Assembly (NCBI GenBank): GCA_030693105.1
Contig: JAUYBK010000105.1
Span: 1-16,316, forward strand
Source of the DNA: Methanobacteriaceae archaeon
Lineage (GTDB): Archaea > Methanobacteriota > Methanobacteria > Methanobacteriales > Methanobacteriaceae
DNA: 16,316 nucleotides
Direction of reading: 5' to 3'
The position numbers were made by a program, and so were the translations under genes. Under the pieces are notes generated by a model. It did not search any database and was not told where the DNA came from. It saw only the letters and a list, made by a program, of their open reading frames with translations. The stretch's first letter is position 1; each line of letters starts with the position of its first letter. Shown here in pieces: positions 12,326 through 16,316 of this stretch.

Positions 12326-13238
12326 ATTTTATTAAAGACTTTAACAGGGCCATACGCACTGGCACTCCATAAAATGCTTGTTGGAAGTACTTCCCGTAGG
12401 GGGTGTTGTCCACGTCATGGGCAATTTCATCCACCCGGGGCAGGGGGTGCATTACAATGGCTTCACTATTTTTTAGAATTTCAGAGTCAATGGTGTACGC
12501 ACCTTTGATCTTCAAATACTCCTGAGGATCTGGAAAGCGTTCTTTTTGTATTCTGGTGACGTATAAAACGTCCACGTAGGATAAAACGTCCCTAATATCA
12601 CTGGTTTCTTGGACGGTAACACCACTATTACTTAGATCGTCCATTATCTCCCGGGGCATTTTCAACTCTGGTGGGGATACAAAGCTCATTTTAGTGCCGA
12701 ATAAGGCCAGGGCGTAGGCCAGAGAGTGCACGGTACGGCCGTATTTAAGGTCTCCTACCAGGGCCACATGAAGGTCTTTAATCTTCCCCAGCACCCTTTT
12801 CATGGTATAAAGGTCCAGCAGGGTCTGAGTAGGGTGCTGCCCGGCACCGTCACCAGCATTTATAACCGGCACGTCCACCAGTTCGGCAGCCAGACGGGCA
12901 GTTCCCTCCATATTATGCCTTAAAACTAGAGCGTCGGTATATTCACCCACAACACGTACAGTATCAGTTAGATTCTCTCCTTTGGTGACGCTACTGGTTC
13001 CTGCTTCAGCAAATCCAATGGTACTACCACCTAACCGTTTCATACCTGCTTCAAAGGATAGTCTGGTCCGGGTGGATGGTTCGTAGAACAGCATACCTAA
13101 GAGTCTACCAGATAAAATGTCGGAATATTCTTGGGATCGGGCTATGGGCTCCATCTTCTCCGCCACCCTTAAAATGTACTCAATATCGTCCTTACTGAAG
13201 TCCCTTATGGATATGATGTTATTTTGATTGAAGACCAT
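12324..13238 (-). CDS. pyrB: aspartate carbamoyltransferase catalytic subunit PyrB
   Basis: 304-residue catalytic chain that condenses carbamoyl phosphate with aspartate, the first committed step of pyrimidine synthesis. The carbamoyl-phosphate loop FYEPSTRTRLSFE is at 51-63, SVTKGENLTDT with the mobile-loop lysine K86 at 83-93, RH in LVLRHNM at 107-108, HPTQTLLDLYT at 135-145, the aspartate-loop residues TRIQKERF at 228-235 and HPLPRVDEI at 264-272. Length is normal. The ATG is preceded by GGTGGTG (13244-13250). The regulatory chain PyrI is not next to it in this window, unlike the bacterial pyrBI arrangement. It lies between cdc6 and trmI-hef but has its own promoter. Confidence 0.96.
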   Translation of the reverse strand: MVFNQNNIISIRDFSKDDIEYILRVAEKMEPIARSQEYSDILSGRLLGMLFYEPSTRTRLSFEAGMKRLGGSTIGFAEAGTSSVTKGENLTDTVRVVGEYTDALVLRHNMEGTARLAAELVDVPVINAGDGAGQHPTQTLLDLYTMKRVLGKIKDLHVALVGDLKYGRTVHSLAYALALFGTKMSFVSPPELKMPREIMDDLSNSGVTVQETSDIRDVLSYVDVLYVTRIQKERFPDPQEYLKIKGAYTIDSEILKNSEAIVMHPLPRVDEIAHDVDNTPYGKYFQQAFYGVPVRMALLKSLIK

Positions 13239-13290
13239 TAGAACACCACCTTATATTTAATGGATAAAGAATTGAAATTATGACGTGCTC

Positions 13291-13300
13291 ATTTAAATCT
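13291..13300 (-). promoter_or_regulatory. TATA box for pyrB
   Basis: Minus-strand AGATTTAAAT, 53-62 bases before the ATG, predicts a start near 13270 and a leader of about 30 bases containing the GGTGGTG site. Confidence 0.4.
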
Positions 13301-13345
13301 TTGTAATTTTTTTTGTTCATTATCATTATAAAAACATCATCATAT

Positions 13346-14083
13346 TCACAACTTCCGGGCAAAGGTCAAATACCCCGTATGCCCGGTCATCCTGGTTTTT
13401 GGGCGCGTACCTTTACTTTTCACTTCTATCCCTCTAAGTAAACATTCCACGCTTTCTAGGTTAGAAAAACCTACTTTTTTCAAGACGTGGTGCAGGGTCA
13501 TAACCTGGTCTACGAAGGGTGTGTAGTTAGCCAGAAAACCACCAGTTTTAAGTGCAGCATGGGCTTCATCCGCCACTAACCATGGTTTGGGGAGGTCTAA
13601 AAATACCAAGTCCAAATTTTTTTCTTCCAAGTTTTCTGACAGGTCCTGGCACTTTACCGCCACATTTTCCAATCCAAACCCTTCAATATTACGCTTAGCT
13701 ATTTCAGCAAAGTCTTCCCGGATCTCGTAGCTGTACACATGACCTTGGGGCCCCACTATATTGGCCAAAAATATGGCAGTGGCTCCTGCCCCAGTTCCGG
13801 CGTCTAAAACCTGGTTTCCACATCCCAAACCAGTGTAGGCAGCCACTATTCCCATGTCTTTAGGGAGGATGATGGAGCAGCGCCGTTCCATGAGGTCAAT
13901 GTAGTCGTTGATGTTGGCTTCTAGAACAGTGTATTTTTTGCCGAGATGGGTCTCCAGAACATCACCGGGGCTGCTGTTTTCGATCTCTTCTTTTTTAATG
14001 TATCCGGCATCAGTGTGAAGGTCGTCGTCTTTGGCCAGGTACTTTCTGCCTTTAGAATCTATAAGAATGCGCATTATTATCAT
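13346..14083 (-). CDS. trmI: tRNA (adenine-N1) methyltransferase TrmI, position 57/58
   Basis: 245-residue class I SAM methyltransferase of the archaeal TrmI family, which makes m1A57/m1A58 in the T loop of tRNA. An N-terminal beta domain (about 1-65, ILIDSKGRKYL... THLGKKY) precedes the Rossmann fold: motif I VLDAGTGAGATA (92-103), SYEIREDFAEIAKRN (118-132) and the catalytic-site motif FLDLPKPW (161-168). The C-terminal PKTRMTGHTGYLTFARK is typical of TrmI. The first ATG overlaps the hef stop (ATGA), implying coupled translation. GGAG lies only two bases before it, so initiation may instead occur at the ATG at codon 4 (14074). Genome position after hef is conserved in my memory of Methanothermobacter. 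Confidence 0.9.
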   Translation of the reverse strand: MIIMRILIDSKGRKYLAKDDDLHTDAGYIKKEEIENSSPGDVLETHLGKKYTVLEANINDYIDLMERRCSIILPKDMGIVAAYTGLGCGNQVLDAGTGAGATAIFLANIVGPQGHVYSYEIREDFAEIAKRNIEGFGLENVAVKCQDLSENLEEKNLDLVFLDLPKPWLVADEAHAALKTGGFLANYTPFVDQVMTLHHVLKKVGFSNLESVECLLRGIEVKSKGTRPKTRMTGHTGYLTFARKL

Positions 14084-16316
14084 TTCTCCAGTAATGGTTC
14101 TTCTTTTCTGTAATCTATTTTAATTTTTGCTTTATATTCAGATTCCAGCACTTCTCTAATGTCCCTGGCAATTTTCTTACCAATACCCTCCACAATTTGG
14201 AGTTCTGCTTCACTGGCTTGTATAACCTTTTCCACAGTACTAAACTCTTCCAGAAGCTTTCTGGCGGTAACGGGACCTACTTGTGGAAGTGATTCCACAA
14301 TGAATAGTTGCTGTTCTTCCGGGGTGAGAGGTTTTCTTTCCGTTCTGATCTGTACTTCACGTGGTCCCTTTTCCTTCTCACGTATTGCAAGGCGTTGTAT
14401 CATGGCTGCAGTATCTTCTGGCGACCGGGTGGGGATGATAGGTAATCCGAAGTCCACGGCCAGACTGGCCAGGGCCCCCCGGATGGCGTTGGGGTGGAGT
14501 CCGCCACGGTATAAGTCGTCACCCTCCAGAATCATTACTGGCCGTTGGAAACTTTCCACTAAGTCTTTGGCCTGTTTATGCAGCCGTTTGTCAATAACCG
14601 AGCCCACAAAGTCCTTGGTGCTTTTGCGTTCCACTGCCACTTCCTGGCCTACTTGATAATCGGCCACTGAAAGACTGGCGGTAACTACCTTGACTCCCAA
14701 ATGGTGCAACTCCCGGGCCACACCGGATTTGGCCTCCCGGTGGTCCACATATACTACTGGTTTTTCTTCCCCCGGCACCAGTTTAACCTGATCGGGAGAT
14801 GCTTCTACTTGTTGGTGCTGGTAGTTTTGGGAGAGTTGTTTTTTCATCTTCCTCTCCTTGTACTGGCTGGAGTAATAATAAGACTCGTCACGGGTTCCTT
14901 TAGTGATCAGTATAATCATACGACCTTTGCTTTTCCTTCCAGTCCGGCCCCGTCGTTGAATCATCCTGATCTCCGAGGGAACTGGTTCGTAGAGAACGAC
15001 TAAGTCCACGGAAGGTATGTCTATCCCTTCTTCGGCCACGCTGGTGGAAACCAGTACTTGATATGTGCCCTTGCGGAAGTCCTTTATGATCTCTTTTTGC
15101 TCTTTCTGGCTGAGACCCTTTTCCTTCTCCCGGGATGCCTGTCCAAAGAATTTCACAGACTTAATACCACTTTCCTGACACTTTTGGTGTATTTCATTAA
15201 CTGTATCCCGGTACTGGCTAAACACAATTACTTGCTGGTCTCCCCTCAACTCTTTTTTAAGGATCTTCAATAACTTCTTCATTTTGGGGTGTTCTAAACC
15301 TTCATCATTGGCCTTTTTAGTCAGATAAACCGCCATCTTAAATTCATTATCATTGAGTAAGCCCTTGGCGGCTTTGGTAGTTTTTTTCCCTAAACGCTGG
15401 AAGTATCCCTGTAGGTTACGGATCCCCTGGGTCTCTAGAAGTTCCAGGGAGTGGAGGGTGCTGAAAACAGCAGTTAAAACCGAAATCGCGATTAAACATT
15501 CGGGGGGAGGGTGTGCCGTACGGGAGATCCGGTTCTGCACCCGGCTCCGGGCCCTTAAAATATCCCGCTTACTTACCTGGGACACCGAACGAATAACTCC
15601 CATCTTCTTAAGGCCCCTTAACCGGCCTTTAAGTGAAGCTTCTAGGTGAGTTTTAATGTCTTTTTGTTCTTTAGTGAGTTCCACCCGGACCCAATCCACT
15701 TCTATGGGATTGAAGTAGGGTTTAACATCTGCATCATCTTCATTTTTCACCATCACCTCCTTTATGAACAGGTTCTGACACACAGAATTAATTTTCTCCT
15801 CATCACCACCCGGAGAGGCAGTTAAACCCAGAATTAAAGGATTTTTGGCGTGATTATTGTAGTTGGTGGCCAGGAAGACGTAAGAATAGGAACCAGTCCC
15901 TCGGTGGCACTCGTCAAAGACCAAAAGCGAAACATCTTTTAAGGTGTAACGACCGGCGATGAGATCCGATTCAATGGTCTGAGGAGTGGCTAATATTACC
16001 TGAGCATCTTTCAACCTATCCTCACGTTCTTTTGGATTCACAGCCCCTGTTAATAGTGTGGTAGCGGCCTTAAGAAACTGCCGGAAACTCTCCTCATGCT
16101 GGACTGCCAGGGGTTTACTGGGAGCTACCACCAGAACTTTACTGTCCGGATGGTTTTTCAGCCTTTCTGCAGCTACCAAAGAAGCTACTATAGTTTTTCC
16201 CAGGGCGGTGGGGGCAACGATCATAGTATTGCCTTTTCTTAAAACATCGGCAGCCAGCACTTGCTGGTAAAGACGGGCTTCAATCTTCTCCGGGTAAATA
16301 AGGGGGTGCTCTATCC
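14080..16316 (-). CDS. hef: Hef helicase/nuclease (ERCC4-type; 5' end outside window)
   Basis: Archaeal XPF/FANCM relative that acts on stalled forks and branched DNA. The frame continues past the internal ATG at 16260 to the window edge; the extra residues IEHPLIYPEKIEARLYQQ match the Hef N terminus, so only about ten residues should be missing. Counting from that ATG: helicase motif I APTALGKT (16-23), DECH box FDECHRG (115-121), LTASPGG (146-152), SVAEEGIDIPSVD (407-419) and RRGRTGR (436-442). Then the nuclease: VDHREAKS (505-512), catalytic VERKSTKD (543-550) and LEGDDLYRGG (578-587). A tandem helix-hairpin-helix domain follows (LPQVGPVTARKLL 658-670, VEGIGKKIARDI 690-701). Helicase and nuclease both look intact. 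It overlaps trmI by ATGA and reads towards the origin from about 3 kb away. Confidence 0.95.
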   Translation of the reverse strand, partial: IEHPLIYPEKIEARLYQQVLAADVLRKGNTMIVAPTALGKTIVASLVAAERLKNHPDSKVLVVAPSKPLAVQHEESFRQFLKAATTLLTGAVNPKEREDRLKDAQVILATPQTIESDLIAGRYTLKDVSLLVFDECHRGTGSYSYVFLATNYNNHAKNPLILGLTASPGGDEEKINSVCQNLFIKEVMVKNEDDADVKPYFNPIEVDWVRVELTKEQKDIKTHLEASLKGRLRGLKKMGVIRSVSQVSKRDILRARSRVQNRISRTAHPPPECLIAISVLTAVFSTLHSLELLETQGIRNLQGYFQRLGKKTTKAAKGLLNDNEFKMAVYLTKKANDEGLEHPKMKKLLKILKKELRGDQQVIVFSQYRDTVNEIHQKCQESGIKSVKFFGQASREKEKGLSQKEQKEIIKDFRKGTYQVLVSTSVAEEGIDIPSVDLVVLYEPVPSEIRMIQRRGRTGRKSKGRMIILITKGTRDESYYYSSQYKERKMKKQLSQNYQHQQVEASPDQVKLVPGEEKPVVYVDHREAKSGVARELHHLGVKVVTASLSVADYQVGQEVAVERKSTKDFVGSVIDKRLHKQAKDLVESFQRPVMILEGDDLYRGGLHPNAIRGALASLAVDFGLPIIPTRSPEDTAAMIQRLAIREKEKGPREVQIRTERKPLTPEEQQLFIVESLPQVGPVTARKLLEEFSTVEKVIQASEAELQIVEGIGKKIARDIREVLESEYKAKIKIDYRKEEPLLEK

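Noticed and set aside
16058..16260. ATG at 16260 as the true start of hef
   Set aside because: The frame continues upstream to the window edge with residues that match the Hef N terminus, so the gene is cut by the boundary.

Overview
The window looks like a chromosomal segment of a methanogenic archaeon of the order Methanobacteriales, probably a Methanobacterium-like species. Four things point there: an archaeal replication set (PolD small subunit DP1, Orc1/Cdc6, Hef), cobalt-first corrin genes of the cbi type, archaeal TATA boxes combined with strong GGAGG/GGTGATC ribosome-binding sites, and a gene order (DP1, class II aldolase, UPF0147, cbiG, cbiB, cdc6, pyrB, trmI, hef) that I recall from Methanothermobacter thermautotrophicus. 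No mobile element, CRISPR array, rRNA or tRNA gene was found.

Layout. Bases 1-67 are the tail of an upstream gene, probably an argD-like aminotransferase. Bases 230-2385 hold the lysine genes lysA-dapF, joined by an ATGA overlap. A 76-residue unknown protein follows (2690-2920). Next comes a GC-rich, hairpin-dense non-coding tract (about 3066-3345) and a 49-residue zinc-ribbon membrane microprotein (3367-3516). On the minus strand, a membrane-anchored unknown protein (5291-4731) leads into cbiH with a cysteine-rich tail (4691-3630). Then come DP1 and a class II aldolase on the plus strand (5569-7608), and cbiB, cbiG and a UPF0147 protein on the minus strand (10345-7731). The 803-bp gap between divergent cbiB and cdc6 is a clear replication origin. 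It has eight origin-recognition repeats, four on each side of a very AT-rich core and pointing in opposite directions. To the right are cdc6 (plus strand), then pyrB and hef-trmI (minus strand). The 5' end of hef runs off the window.

How the genes work together. Cdc6 should bind the repeats beside its own gene. DP1 (replicative polymerase) and Hef (stalled-fork repair) lie within about 6 kb of the origin on either side. CbiH, CbiG and CbiB are three steps of anaerobic corrinoid synthesis, which methanogens need for the methyltransferase Mtr. LysA and DapF make lysine, a component of pseudomurein as well as of protein. PyrB starts pyrimidine synthesis.

The least explained parts are the structured RNA-like tract with a B12-box-like hairpin, the microprotein just after it, the cysteine-rich tail of CbiH, an apparent insertion in CbiB, and the two sequence classes of origin repeat with their mirror arrangement. 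All statements rest on reading the sequence by eye; no alignment or folding program was run.
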